From Rotaria sp. Silwood1 (taxonomy: Eukaryota; Rotifera; Eurotatoria; Philodinida; Philodinidae): 64,000 nt of DNA. Under the pieces are notes generated by a model. It searched no databases. It was not told where the DNA came from and was given only the letters and a program-made list of their open reading frames with translations. The stretch spans positions 148,570 through 212,569 of the forward strand of contig CAJNOP010000101.1 of the NCBI GenBank assembly GCA_905250075.1. The letters are read 5' to 3'. This document shows, piece after piece, positions 11,101-24,019 of this stretch (within the stretch, counting starts at the first letter, position 1; the number at the start of each line of letters is the position of its first letter). The translations under genes were made by a program, and so were the position numbers.

Positions 11101-14100
11101 ATCAAAATAATTTTGATTCAACTATTTTAGTAAAAAGAAAATATACTTTGATCCTTTTTTTTTCTAAAATTTATCTTTAAGCTTTATCAATCCGGAGCGC
11201 ATTTAAAATGTGCTCCAATCACTGCAATATTACCTGCTAACAAATTAGATAGAGCAAATGTTCGATCAAAAAGTAAGTCATATTGTCAAGAGTTTTATAG
11301 TTTCATATACAATAACACGTCCGTATAATGAATACTTTTTGGAGGATTGTATGTTGAAAAGAAAAATGTTTATTTTGTCGAGTTCTACTCAACTGATTTT
11401 AATAAATTTTGTTTTTGTTCCACTGTTCTAAAGATGATTATTCCATTTCTGAAAAAATCAAGTTGTCATCTACTTTGATTTCTGATATATCATAGCAGTA
11501 AACCAAGAACCTAGCTTTTAGCTTCATCAGTGAGAAAACTGCTAATATTTTTCATATTATTTTTCTGCGTTAAAGTTTCAAAACTTTTCAAGAGTTTATA
11601 GAAATCATTTTCGACATTGAGAAATATTTAGAAACTATTGTTTTTATATTCAATGGACATCATTCTATAAAATACAAAACTTAGTTTTCGTTAATAATTA
11701 AATTTATTTTCATCGACTTTTTTCTTCAACGGTACAATGATTGTAGTCTTCGATCTTCCTTCTTAATCCGTATTCTTGAAAGCAACATCAAAGAAAAAAA
11801 CGCATTATGTTTACTATCTATTCTATATGCATGTTTGTAGTTTTGCATGTGTCCGCTTTCGATTGATTATCTAAAACAATATACTGTATTGTATGAAGCC
11901 GATCGTTATACTAACGATCAGTACAGTTTATTTGTTGAGTGTGATCTTGAATGAACATCATCATTTCAGGCATGGATACAACGAATACATGTGGTCGATT
12001 ATTCGTTAAACTTCTACGAATTTATTGTTGCGAATGGAGTCATGAATCGCCGATATTTCAAAAATTCCAAGTACGTTGTATTAAATTATGATATTTCAGC
12101 TCGAAATAAATGTTAATACGAAACTACTCATGTCTTATGAAGAAAAGTCCTTGCCAGCGTTAATTAATGATCAATACTCTGAAAAGAGTTCAGGACCTAC
12201 GCTTATTTCTGCGGAAATATTGCATATTGTGACCCCTTCAGCAACAAGAAAAACATTTATTTTAGAATTTTGTCTTAAAACTTTGCATCGAGATAAGCCT
12301 TAAAAAGGATAGTTTATGATGAAAGTTTCAGATCTTTTCGTTACTCTCATCATGAGAGGTCTCATCGTAGATTCTTCATGTTTTTATTGACCTCACCACT
12401 ATGTGTCTATCTAAAATATCTCATCTATTGAAAATAGTAATTCACTGTTTACCAACAGTATTCACAATAAACTCATTCAATAGTCATATATATTTTTACA
12501 GGATGCTGTTGCTATTTTTATATTGGATGCATTTATGGATTTATTTATTACAATATGTATTATATTAAATACATTATTTATGGCACTTGATCAACCTGGT
12601 CAAAGTGAAAAAATGACAAGAATTTTAACAGCAGGCAATTATTTTTTTACAAGTATATTTACAATTGAATGTGTACTAAAACTAATTGCATTGACACCAG
12701 TTAAATATTTAAAGAATGGATGGAATGTATTTGATTTATTAATTGTTATAATTAGTGTTGTTGAATTAGGTCTTGCTAATATTAAAGGTTTAAATGTTTT
12801 ACGCTCATTGCGATTAGTAAGTAGTTATAATAGAATTCTAAGCTTTTTTTTAATTATCTTCTGTTAAGCTACGTGTATTTAAATTGGCTAAGTCTTGGCA
12901 AACATTAAACCGTCTTATGTCAATTATTGGTAAATCAATAGGAGCTTTAGGAAATTTAACATTGGTTCTTGTTATTATCATATTTATTTTTGCTGTTATG
13001 GGAATGCAGGTAAATTGAATGAAAATTTGAATGAATTTATTCTTAGTAATTTATAGTTATTTGGTCAAAAATATGCAGATAAATTTGGTAAAGATATACC
13101 AAGGTGGCATTTTTTTGATTTTTTTCATGCATTTATGTAAGTTTATTGAATAAAATTAAATAGAAAAAAAAAACTTTGATTTTTTTTTTTCTCTTTTGTT
13201 GAAGGATTGTTTTTCGTGTCTTATGTGGTGAATGGATTGAATCAATGTGGATATGTCTTGAATGTGTTGGTTGGCCATGTATTCCATTTTTTCTCTTAAC
13301 ATTTGTCATTGGTAATCTTGTGGTACGTAATATTTACTCAACTTTTTTTTCCTTGTTTGAATAGAGCCATCATAAGTAAGAAATCACTTTAAAGATACTG
13401 CATTTACATTTCGATTATTCATCTACCTGTCAATTTTTTTTCCCATCACTACTGTATGATATAACGCATAAGGTGATATATGGTTATTTCTGAAACTTCT
13501 CACTAATAGATAAAAGTAGCAGATTTACAAAACAATCTTCACTCTTTATTCTCAAATGTACTATCAGGTATACGTTGAAGAAAAATATTTATCGTTGATA
13601 AAACATCCTTATTGATTATATTATTACTTAGTGACTGAAATTTTGTCTTTTATATTATATTAGTTAAATAAAAAAAGAGAAAGGTATTACTCTTGTCTAT
13701 TCAAAACTATCATAAAATGTCATGTGTCTAGTCATTCTATCTTTACAATTAGCATATTCAACGTCTTAGTATATGAACTAACCAATCCACGTAAGTGATC
13801 ATTGTAGGAAGTGTTCAGTAGATAACTGTCTATTGAACTCATTGCAACACATATAACAGAAACACTAATTTTATGACTTTTGAGACGAGAACAACTCGAC
13901 TGTTCCAGCTGAAATTTTTTTTTGAATATATACACCAAAAAGTTCTATGTAACATGAATTTTTCCTCATAAACAATTGAGTCCTTGAACAAAAACTCTAA
14001 TTTAAGCCTAGTTGGATATTTTATATTTGCGAACTTTGTGAAACTTCAAAATTTTTGCTGAAAGCATTTTGAACGAAAGCTTTGCTCAGCTAAACTAAAA

Positions 14101-17100
14101 TTATCAATGTGAAAGAAATTCAGATTTCTATCGTTTTCTAGTTCAGATTTTATGAAGCTTCCACATTAGTCGAAATTGTGATTTTTATCAGGATATCAAA
14201 TCATTTGAGAGGAAAATTTTGTTTTGTCTAGAATTAATTGGTGTCGGTGTTGAAAAAACACGATTTCTCATAAAATTTCGAAAAAAAAAATCGAAATTTC
14301 AATATGTTTTGAATTGACTTTTGCCAAAAATCATCAAATGTACTCATTCATATGAAGAATTTTTCTTTCTTATGCAATACTTATAGAAAACTTTTTTATG
14401 TTCTACATTAATAGATATTAAACTTATTCTTGGCACTTTTACTTGCATCGTTTGGTTCAAATATTTTAATTGAAAAAGAAGATGATGAAAATAAAATTGG
14501 CGAAGCAATTGATCGTATTCAACGATTTTTTCATTATCTAATTGAATCTATTTTTCATCAAAAACAACAACAACAACAACAAAAAGAAAATTATATCAAA
14601 AACAATATCAATAATCAAGTTTGTTAAATCATTTATTTATTAAACAATTTGATATTATTTTCTTTCTATAGTCATTGTCTACTACACAAGAACTTGTTGG
14701 TAATGTTTCTTTACTAATATTTTATGTAATAGAAGAATTCAATGTTTCAGTATGTACAACTAATAATTTATCAACAATTCAGGAAGATATTGAAATGCAA
14801 ACAATGAATAATGATTCTATAATATCTAATTCAAAATGGCAAGTACTTCATCGATCATCAGATTGTTGTCCTATATTGATCTCAAATCATTTTTCATGTT
14901 TTGCTAAATGTATTCCAAAAGTTATACAAGAACAATGGATATATTTTCGTAGTATAGCTCATATTTTTGTTGAACATCGCTTTTTTGAATGGCTTATTGT
15001 TGGTAGTATATTAGCTAGTAGTACAACTTTAGTAAGTTGATAAAAAAAGATAAAAATAAAAATTTATAAAAAGAATTTTTATTTTTCTTTCTATAAAAGG
15101 CTTTAGAAGATGTAAAAACACGACAACAAACAATATTTTTTGAAATTTTAGCTGTATTTGATAAGATATTTACAATTATTTTTACAATTGAATTAATATT
15201 AAAATGGTTTGCATATGGAATAAAAAATTATTTTACAAATGGTTGGAATTGGTTAGATTTTATTATTGTAGTTGTTAGTGTGCTTGGAACTATTCTTGAT
15301 TCATTTGGTGTAGCTGATATTCCAGCATTTAAATCAATAAGAACATTAAGAGCTTTACGTCCATTAAAAGCATTATCAAAATTTGAAGGAATTCGAGTAT
15401 GAAAAAAAAATATTTATTTAATTGTTTAATTTTTTCTTTTCAAATAGGTTGTTGTTCATGCATTATTTAGTTCTATACCATCTATTTTTAATGTTTTACT
15501 TGTTTGTCTTGTATTTTGGTTAATATTTTCAATCATGGGTGTACAATTATTTGGTGGAAAATTTTATAGATGTGTTTATGTTGGTACACATCATCGTGTT
15601 AATATATCAGAAAATGTAACAAATAAAATTGATTGTTTAAATAAAAATTTTATATGGGAAAATTCACGAATTAATTTTGATAATGTTCTTCGTGGTTATT
15701 TGGCTTTATTTCATGTTGTAAGTTATTTAATTCGATTTAATAAATAGAAAATAAATATTATAAGGAGTGTATATTGAGATAAACCATTGTTTTTAAACTA
15801 TACTAAATATTGTGTAAAAGTATAGTAAGAGAAATTATCGTAGGAATAAATCGAGAAAAGAATCTTTGCTATTAGTAGTATTTCATTTAATTGATAAAAC
15901 TTGAAAGATTTTACATTTTAATAGATTTAACTAAATCATGAAAAGAAACATTTTTCATGCGTATGAATAATTATTTGTATGAAAAACAATCTAAAACGAT
16001 TGTTGAAGTACAACGATATAAGTTTTGAATATATGATTACGTTGACCGTTCATTTCGTTAAGTATATAGCTATTTGTATTAAATAGTTCTCAATATTATT
16101 GGTATCATCAGATAGCTCACCGATAAGAAGTTGTTCAATATCGATCTCAAATCTAGATTGTTTAGGTAACATATACTAAGCAAATATAGTGATGAAACAA
16201 TATTTTTTTGATGCACGCTTGATGAACATATGATGCCAGCAAGGGATAGCATTATTTGATCGAGACAAGTCTTGTATAAGACGCTCATAGACATTCCATA
16301 ATTGTAAGTTAAATGATGGTTTACTTCTACAGTTTCGATCTTCACAACGAAATATGAACACTTCAGTTGTATTCATCATTTAAGTCATACTGTCAACTTG
16401 TTCATTTGTTCTGAGAAGAATTAGATTTTTGTTTTTTTTATTTTATTCAAATAGGCAACTTTCAAAGGTTGGATTGAGATAATGGCTGATGCAACTGATG
16501 CCAAAGAAGTATGTAATTATTTCTATTAGGTTTTTTCGCCATCGATGTTTTGTTTTTATAATACAAATCTTTTAGATAGACGTTCAACCGGAATATGAGG
16601 CTAATATTTATGCCTTTATTTATTTTGTTTTATTTATTATATTTGGTTCATTTTTCACTCTCAATTTATTTATTGGTGTTGTTATTGATAATTTTAATCA
16701 ACAAAAACGAAAATTAAGTTTTCTTATTAATTTAATAACATAAGAATAACTGGGAATATCTACATTGTTTTTTTAATTTTAGTTAGGAAACGATGATTCA
16801 ATAGAGATGTTTATGACAGAAGATCAAAAAAAGTATTATAATGCTATAAAAAAAATGGGTAGTAAGAAACCAATTAAAGCATTACCAAGGCCACGAGTAA
16901 ATCTTCCCATCAAATGAATATATATATTCATATTAATTCAGCTGTTTATTTTAGCTTGCTTGTGCAAGATTTCTTTTTGATTTAACAACCAACCAAAAAT
17001 TTGATATATTTATAATGATATGTATTTTTCTTAATATGGTTTGCATGTGTCTGGAACATTATAATCAAAGTCATACTTTCGAGCTTGTTCTTGGATATAT

Positions 17101-19706
17101 TAATCATTTCTTCGTTGCAATGTAAGCATATAATCAGTAATAAGTCCACAATATGTTTGAGGTATTACAACTTTTTGGTATGATTTTGGTGAATCAATGA
17201 AAATAATGACGTAATATTAAACAAGATATATTCTGTTAAGTTTTCTGTCTACTAAACTCATTAATAAAATTTACTTTACTCATGGTAGAGGTTCAAGTCA
17301 ATTTAACTAGCATTATAAACACAAAATTGAGTCGAGCAAAACTTACAATACATAGATTTCTCTATTACATGTTACTGATTTCAATTATATTTTAGAAAAA
17401 TATTTCTAATTAGATTCAATTGAAAATATCTGCAGGAAAAACGTCATTGTATATTTTCTAGCATCATATAAATTTTTTTTTGTGAACAAAGTATGAACAT
17501 ACAAAACATTATATTGAGCTAGATGAATCTTCAAACTATGACTGTATATGATACAGCAAGCTTGCTTAGAACATATATAGATTTCGTATGTTCTCTCCTG
17601 GACATATGTCACACTCACCATTTCATTTTCATGACGTTAGATATGAAATGAATCACTTCGATATAGGACTATTTCAAAATCTAAAATATTAATAATAGTT
17701 ATTCATGTTGATAGACGTTGCATTATTTTAAAAAGTAAGGACTGTATCATCAAAGCTTGTGGTTCTAAGTTGCCTTGCAGCCACTGAAAATTTTAGTATT
17801 GCTCCATAGTATGACTCTGTAACTCCTAAAACGCAGTTGAACATTTTGATAGATGATCAAACACTTTACAAATTTTTCTGTTATCTAATTGATACTAAAA
17901 GCTATTTCAAATTAAAAGGCAGATGAATATCGTTGAAATCATTTTTTAAATAGACATCTGCGGTATTCACCGTTTACAAGAGGAAATGAAACTACATCGA
18001 ATATGAGATATCAGATTGTTCTTGCAAATTTTCTGAGAGCTATCCACCAAGTTTCTTAAATGTAAAATATTGTGCAATGGAAAAGTTTTTCAATTTCAAT
18101 TTTCACTAGTGCTCCAGAATCCTTGACTGCAGGTCAATAATCCATATAAGTTTGATGTTAAAAAGGCTGAGCTAATCACTTTTTTAAATGGTAGAAATCG
18201 CAGATCTCCATCTCGTTCCTATCAAAAATGATTCCAAAATTATTCATCAACTTTTTAATTTAATATGAATATTAATTTAGATTTACTATTGAATGTTTGA
18301 TGAAATTAATTGCATTGAATTTTAAATATTTTACTATTCCATGGAATGTATTTGATTTTATCATTGTGATAGGATCAATTCTTGGTATGTTGTTTTTAGA
18401 TTCTTTTATTATTAATAAAAATATTTATGTTTTTTTTTTCTTACTAGGACAAACATTAGGAGAAATTATGGTAAAATTTTTTGTTAATCCAACATTATTA
18501 CGTATTGTTCGTGTTGCACGTGTTGGAAGAATATTACGTCTTGTAAAAGGTTCTATTTGATAAAAAAATCAATGAATTGTAGACTTTGTAAAGTTTGTTC
18601 TTTTCTTTAATGAAGGAGCAAAAGGTATTCGAACATTACTGTTTGCATTAGCTGTTTCAATGCCAGCTTTATTTAATATTGGTCTTCTTCTTTTTCTGGT
18701 CATGTTTATTTATGCAATCTTCGGCATGTCATTTTTTGCTTATGTAAGAAAATCAGCTGGTATAACAGATTTGTTTAATTTTGAAACATTTCCTAATTCA
18801 ATGATTGTGCTTTTTCAAATGTGTACAACTGCTGGTTGGTCTGGTGTTTTCCAAGCATTAACAAACGATCAACCACCAGATTGTGATCCAACAATTAAAT
18901 TACCATCACATAAAGGTGATTGTGGTGATAGGATTATTGCAATACCATTTCTTGTGAGTTATGTAATAATTACTTCTTTCGTTATGGTAAAAATTTTAAA
19001 ATATTTTATTTTGAGATTCGTCTGATTTTGAATTATCATTTAGGTAAATATGTATATTGCAGTAATATTAGAAAATTTTTCTCAAGCACACGAAGATGTA
19101 AAACAAGTAAATTGATGACAACAAAATTTTCTTTATTTTGGTTTTTTTCTCGTTTAGGGCTTAACCCATGATGATTATGATATGTATTATGAAAAATGGC
19201 AATGTTTAGATCCATTAGGTTCACAATTTATACGATATAATCAATTATCAGATTTTGTTGATTGTCTTGAGTCACCATTACGTATTCCTAAACCAAATCA
19301 TTTAATACTTGTTTCGTTGGATTTACCAATATGTGAACACGATCTTATCCATTGTGTTGATATACTTGATGGTCTTACAAAATATTTTCTTGGTACACTT
19401 CATTTACCAGTATCAAATACTGAAGCTGAGACACCAATTGATATAAAAAAAGATCGTTCAAAAGATTATCATCCGATAACAACAACACTACAACGTCAAC
19501 GTGATATTTATTTAAGTCGAATGGGTTTAAAAGGTTTTCGTACTAATGTTGAACGACGTCGAAATGAACGACAAAATCGAGAACAAATACTTGCAGAAAC
19601 TAAAATTAATCAATTTGTTGAGTCAAATGATTTAAAAACATCAAAATTAGTATCGAACGATAATCAAAAAGATGAAACGAATAGAACAATATTCATATCA
19701 CTTTAA
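8148..19706 (+). CDS. Voltage-gated sodium channel alpha subunit (NaV1 type)
   Basis: Pore-forming plasma-membrane Na+ channel for action potentials, 1764 aa. Exons: 8148-8459, 8512-8711, 8782-8910, 8980-9071, 9119-9213, 9268-9406, 10227-10329, 10384-10404, 10452-10530, 10587-10919, 10977-11129, 11182-11272, 11970-12070, 12502-12816, 12869-13009, 13057-13136, 13205-13322, 14415-14618, 14672-15031, 15100-15396, 15448-15717, 16455-16508, 16576-16717, 16787-16896, 16955-17121, 18281-18384, 18448-18549, 18616-18986, 19044-19106, 19158-19706. Four S1-S6 domains each carry an S4 with regular Arg/Lys. The filter is Asp382, Glu804, Lys1215, Ala1510 (DEKA), so it is a sodium and not a calcium channel. 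The III-IV linker has MFM, the inactivation particle as in insects. Oddities: the outer-ring Asp after AGW in domain IV is Ser, a glutamine run lies in the II-III linker, and no IQ motif is seen after the EF-like C-terminus. The start begins [12 protein letters not shown], matching the family's FRPFTRESL start. All junctions keep frame; the exon 8 microexon is 21 nt. Confidence 0.95.
16176..16379 (-). pseudogene. MULE/FLYWCH transposase relic in a channel intron
   Basis: A 67-codon minus-strand frame inside intron 21 of the sodium channel. It joins a piece resembling a FLYWCH zinc finger ([10 protein letters not shown]) to a piece resembling the C-terminal part of Mutator-like transposases from the same elements ([11 protein letters not shown], then SNNAI-CWHHMF, where the usual form is RTNNSVEGWH). 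The catalytic middle is absent, so it looks like an internally deleted copy. The intron is 737 nt where many neighbours are about 50-60 nt. Assignment is by motif recall. Confidence 0.45.
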
Positions 19707-21264
19707 CAAAGATGAATATAAAACTTTTTTTTTTCTGAGACATCATTAATTTTTTGTTTTGCAACGAGATCATCATGATAACCGGACGAAAACAACATTA
19801 AAGATAATGTCTATTTATTATACTAGACTTGCTTTCCGATCACATAATTACTCTATGACGAGTTGTATTTCTACATATATATGATTGTGCTAAAGTTAAA
19901 TCTAGCGACTGAATAGAGATGATCATATCTATTGTATTGCATTTTCATTTTTGTCTGATAGATCTATCAGTCTCTTGTCACTTGTTAATTAAAGTCTTAG
20001 AAGAAGTTAGCTAGCAGTTATTTTCCAAATATCAAATATTTTTTTTCTTTTCTAAGATAATGTTTCGATGAATAAGTGTTGATAAGTATTGCCTAAGTAT
20101 TATAATCAAATGTGAGTTTACAAAAGATTCTCTTTGACTGCAATGTTAATGTCCAGTAAAATATATAGAATAGTGGCTTTGACCGTCTGGATGTAACACT
20201 TGTTTTCATAAAACCCGCACCTACATCCAGGTTCCTGTTGTTCGTTTATTGTACATTCATATAGGCTCTGCTTATATTTTGTCACCCACAGGTTCTCTAG
20301 AATATTTAAGAGAGGGCCCGCCGCAGTACCAGATATCGTTGCCGGGGAAAAAATTTTGATTTTGGATTTGATATTCTGAAAAAAAAGGCCTTAACGAGTT
20401 ATTACTAAATTCAAAATATTAGCTTGATCTGACTATCCCTTGCTGAGTTCGGAAGTACATTTCGATAATAGAGGTAATTGGTCTAGGCGAAAAAATGGTC
20501 ATTTTTCGTACTTTCAATGTAGTACAAAAGCTTTCTACTATTTCAAGCATTAACATAGTAATGACTCTTACAAAAAGAAAGAGCCTTGTTTTTTCTACCA
20601 GCCCATGCCTTTTCGGATGCTCCACGAACTCTATTAACCCATTCGAGGAGATGTGAACCACCGTTGGCTCACAGTAAAGAGTAGTCTAAAAGCTCATTTA
20701 TCACAGAAAAAATTGAGTATCTCTGCTATACTTTGAACAAAGAGGCTGAGTCTTTAACCAATGATAAAGGAATGTTCCTAGCTCATATTTATAAGAGGGA
20801 CGTGGATAAAAGTTGTTTTGAAGTGTTACAGCTCTTATCAATGAAGAAATGAAATCTTCCCCCAATTATGAAAAAGCAATATTCATATAGCCGCGAAAGG
20901 GTTAAATGAATGAACAAGGGCCAAGAAAGGATTTTTAAACAACGAACCACTTCAATTTTTCACGTTTTTTCAAAGTATTTCGATCCTTTGTACTTCAAAA
21001 CGGAGGTTTCCCATCTTTTTATGTCATTAGAAAATAGCCCGTGAAGAACTGCGTCTTATGATGTAAAAATATCTAAGAAAAACAATGCTTGACTGATTCA
21101 ACTTTTTCGGACAAAAAGCGCGACTACACACTTTTTCACGCTCATTGTAGAGTACGCTACAATATTGTATGCCTTCGTCCTTCACTATTTGATTTAGAAT
21201 CGAAGCCATTTTTTCAGCATCAATAGCTATCATTAAGACCTACAAAAAAGCTGTCTTCTATATT
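19707..21264. other. Intergenic debris, nothing firmly recognised
   Basis: The 3' flank of the channel followed by low-complexity and decayed sequence. A minus-strand open frame at 20419-20661 has no recognisable domain. Short inverted CTGGATGTA/TACATCCAG words occur near 20190-20230. I see no gene or RNA. Confidence 0.5.
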
Positions 21265-21335
21265 GGTGTGGGTGGTAGGTGTGGAATGGGATGAATTGAG
21301 CTCTCACACCCATACCCACATGCACCCACACCCCT
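21265..21335. repeat. Paired telomere-like tract
   Basis: A short TGTGGG-like tract (21265-21287) is followed by a spacer of about 20 bp and a CCCACA-like tract (21304-21335). It directly adjoins the retroelement relic that starts about 15 bp to the right. Confidence 0.75.
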
Positions 21336-21350
21336 CAAAATGATTTTTTT

Positions 21351-21755
21351 TTATATGACCCTCCTTTCAGTTGAGGGAATAAATGCTGATATTTCTGGCA
21401 CTGTGGCTTGTTTTATTATATTTGGCATTGTTTTTAATAAACTTTCCGTATTGGCTATCATTTCTATTACCTGTGTTGATTTAGGTGTTTGTACAAATTT
21501 AAATCCCATTGCAAGTACTTCTAATTGTGTTTTTGTTAAATTTATTTTAGATTTATTTATGACTTTCGTTGTATCGATATTTACTCTCGTCTCGTTATTT
21601 CTTGTTGACGTATTTCTTTGTTGTATTAATCTATCTAATTTCTTTTGATATTTTCCTTTCATAAACGTTTTCTTGTTCTTGTCGTTTTTTTTAATCCAAC
21701 TCAAGTCTGTTTCGTGTTGACGTTGAGCTTCGATGTTTTTCATATACCACTTCAA
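21351..21755 (-). pseudogene. Penelope-like retroelement coding fragment
   Basis: A 134-codon minus-strand frame. Its middle (NLTKTQLEVLAMGFKF followed by Val-Gln-Thr-Pro) matches the segment just ahead of the reverse transcriptase in Penelope-like and related elements, where NLS-x-x-L-x(4)-L-x-x-G-L-x-F-x-P-T-P is typical. The upstream part is basic (many Lys/Arg). The reverse transcriptase core and any GIY-YIG endonuclease are absent, and the downstream end is cut close to the telomere-like tract at 21265-21335. Together with the hammerhead-like motifs at 22115-22165 and 22405-22460 it supports a broken Penelope-like copy. Identification is by motif, not search. Confidence 0.45.
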
Positions 21756-22114
21756 TATGTTCTCTTGTGTTACAATTTCTATAGTAATAATTCTTTTTTG
21801 TTGATGCTATCATTTCAACGTGTTGTTTCTTATTTTCATCATAGTTGTGTTTAATGAATGTTTATTTTGGCAAATATTTATAACGTTGTTCAAGCGCATT
21901 CAATACGGAATGACTTTATGCTGTTTACATCTCTTTAGAAACTGGATGTGCTGTTGAATTTTCATTTATCATTGGTATAGTTTTTCCAAGCGATGGCGTA
22001 TACTCTCTCTCCACAGAGATTTTTGAAATCATTTCTGGTTTTTCGGAAGGTCATACTGAGTTTTTTTAAAGTGTTAGTTTTTTGAGCTCTTTCTTAATAT
22101 CGATATTACTTCTT

Positions 22115-22165
22115 TATTTATTCGTTAGGTTTCGGTAATGATGTGGCCTTCATCAGGCTAAATAT
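22115..22165 (-). ncRNA. Hammerhead-ribozyme-like motif (left arm)
   Basis: On the minus strand the invariant blocks CTGATGA (22156-22150) and GAAA (22133-22130) occur with a 16-nt stem II/loop segment between them, followed by a very short possible stem III and AATA. Penelope-like elements are known to carry type I hammerhead ribozymes with short stem III in their terminal repeats. Stem II pairing is weak, so activity is uncertain. Confidence 0.4.
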
Positions 22166-22404
22166 ATTTATGTTTACAAATATTTCTATACACATATATA
22201 CGTCTTTTTTTCTAACTTTTTCGCTCTTTTCATATTGTTTTTAAATATAGGATAGTGCGACGGAGGAAGAAGACAAATAGTCAACAAATCCTTCCACTAT
22301 CACGGTCTTGCCGTCCTACTGTCATATATTTAAAATCAATATGAAAGGAGAGAGAAAGTTAAAGAAAAAGATGTGTATGTGTGTGCAAATGTTTGTAAAC
22401 AAAT

Positions 22405-22460
22405 ATATTTAGTCTGACGAAGGCAACATCATTACCGAAACGAAACGAATAAATAAGTAA
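22405..22460 (+). ncRNA. Hammerhead-ribozyme-like motif (right arm)
   Basis: CTGACGA at 22414-22420 and GAAA at 22437-22440 are spaced as in the left copy, then CG-AAA-CG could form a two-pair stem III before AATA, giving a possible AUA cleavage triplet. Conservation of the core blocks between two diverged arms is the main support. It is inverted relative to the left copy. Confidence 0.4.
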
Positions 22461-22559
22461 ATAAATAAGTAATATCAATATTAAGAAAGAGTTCGAAAAA
22501 TAAACACTGTAAAAAAACTCAGTATGACCTTCCGAAAAATCAGAAATGAGTTGTAATTC

Positions 22560-24019
22560 ATGTAAATTATGCATTTTATTTATGATTTTTGGATTGTTTG
22601 AACAAATACGAAGTGATAGCCCTTTGATTAGATCCTTAAGCAAAGTCGAAATTCGTTCTGGTTTGTTGGACTCAGAAACACACCCACTATCTTTCATATT
22701 CTCACACTCTTCAAACTTTGGTGGAATAGGATTAGAAGGCAGCACATTTACTAAAATAAAAAATAATTATTTTTCTTATTGTTTATTTAATGGATGTAGC
22801 TGCAAGCGCTACCAAGCAAACAACGAACAATTGAAAACTTTGATTCCTTTTTTCTTGCAAAATGATATGAAGACAATGTTTCTTGTTGAACTCTCTAGAA
22901 TGGACTTACACAGAAAATGTTAAATTTTGAAGATGATTGAAGAAAATTTCAGCAAGTCAATTTTATTCAGACGGTTTGTTGTTTTGGAAGACAAACTTAC
23001 TTTAATCTTGAATTCAAATTTTGTTTGATGATATCTACCAAGTGTTCAATTTATATGACACTTGAAAAAAGGCTGCACTCGAATTTAAGACGATAGAACA
23101 AGATTGTGCCTCTACATTAGAGCTATGCTTGAAACATTGAAGGATTCATTGTCCTTTAATTGAAGTGACCATCAATGTAGTATATACAGGTTCCTGATGA
23201 GGCTCTTATCTTCGAAATATTAAACTCGTTCGTGACAAATGAGAGCTTCTTTAGTTGGATCGCAGAAATATTTTAAAAACTTATACCCTCGCTCTCAACG
23301 AAACAATAATTGGCTGAATGCTTGATTTTGAACAAAGGAAAACAATTGCACGTTGTTCATAATTATTCTCTATATTTCTTGTTGTCCTCAAGCAATCAAA
23401 TGAAATATGTTTTAAGTGTAGTTTATTAGCATGAATAATTACGACAAATACAGAAAAAATATAAAAAAATTTGGCAAGTATATAAAATGAGAAAGTGATC
23501 GTTGATGGTACCGTTCCACTTAATAATGTGAAGTTGGACTTGTACCATATGTCCTACAAAGAAACCAAAGCTATTAATGCAATCCCTGCAGAATTAAAAT
23601 GACATATTTCTTCACTCTCCCTTTATTTTTTCAGAAATACAGTGAGGAATTAGGTCATACATTATAACGAGCCGTTTTGGATATACAATCTGCGATCATA
23701 TATCAACAATGTCTGACACTGTAGATAAAGGTCTCTGGTCAGCGTCTATCACGTTCTATGGAGGGGGTCAACATTTTTACCGCCATACTTCAAAACTTAT
23801 TTTAGTTCGTATTTCACAAGAGTATTGAATTAATTCCAAATCATAAAATACTACAAATGATAATGAACTCATAGAAGAAAAACTATGAATGATGGAATAC
23901 ATTATCAGAGTGTTCTCTCTATGGTTTATCATTAATACTCTATCGACACAACATACCTGTCTTAAACATCCTATTCAATTATGCTTCTTACTTGAAAGAA
24001 ACGATGCACGCAAATTTGC
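22560..24019. other. Intergenic, no gene recognised
   Basis: Open frames exist on both strands around 22507-22923 but none matches a family I know. The minus-strand one could be further retroelement coding sequence. 22925-24019 is AT-rich with nothing recognisable. Confidence 0.45.

Larger units (their letters stand above)
22025..22550. repeat. Long inverted repeat (two arms of about 235 bp)
   Basis: The left arm (about 22025-22260) and right arm (about 22310-22550) are inverted copies of roughly 80-85% identity by eye around a 50-bp centre. Both arms contain the run ACTCAGTATGACCTTCCG, an ATTACCGAAAC motif and AATAAATAA segments. The arms look like two copies of one retroelement terminal region placed tail to tail. 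Confidence 0.8.

Noticed and set aside
8148..19706. Calcium channel (CaV) or NALCN instead of sodium channel
   Set aside because: The filter is D-E-K-A, not EEEE or EEKE. The MFM inactivation linker and NaV-type N- and C-termini are present.
20419..20661. 80-codon minus-strand frame
   Set aside because: No family recognised in any of the three minus frames and no flanking exons; probably chance or unidentifiable debris.
23188..23220. Third hammerhead-like core (CTGATGA ... GAAA)
   Set aside because: The intervening segment does not form a stem II and there is no supporting second copy or retroelement context.
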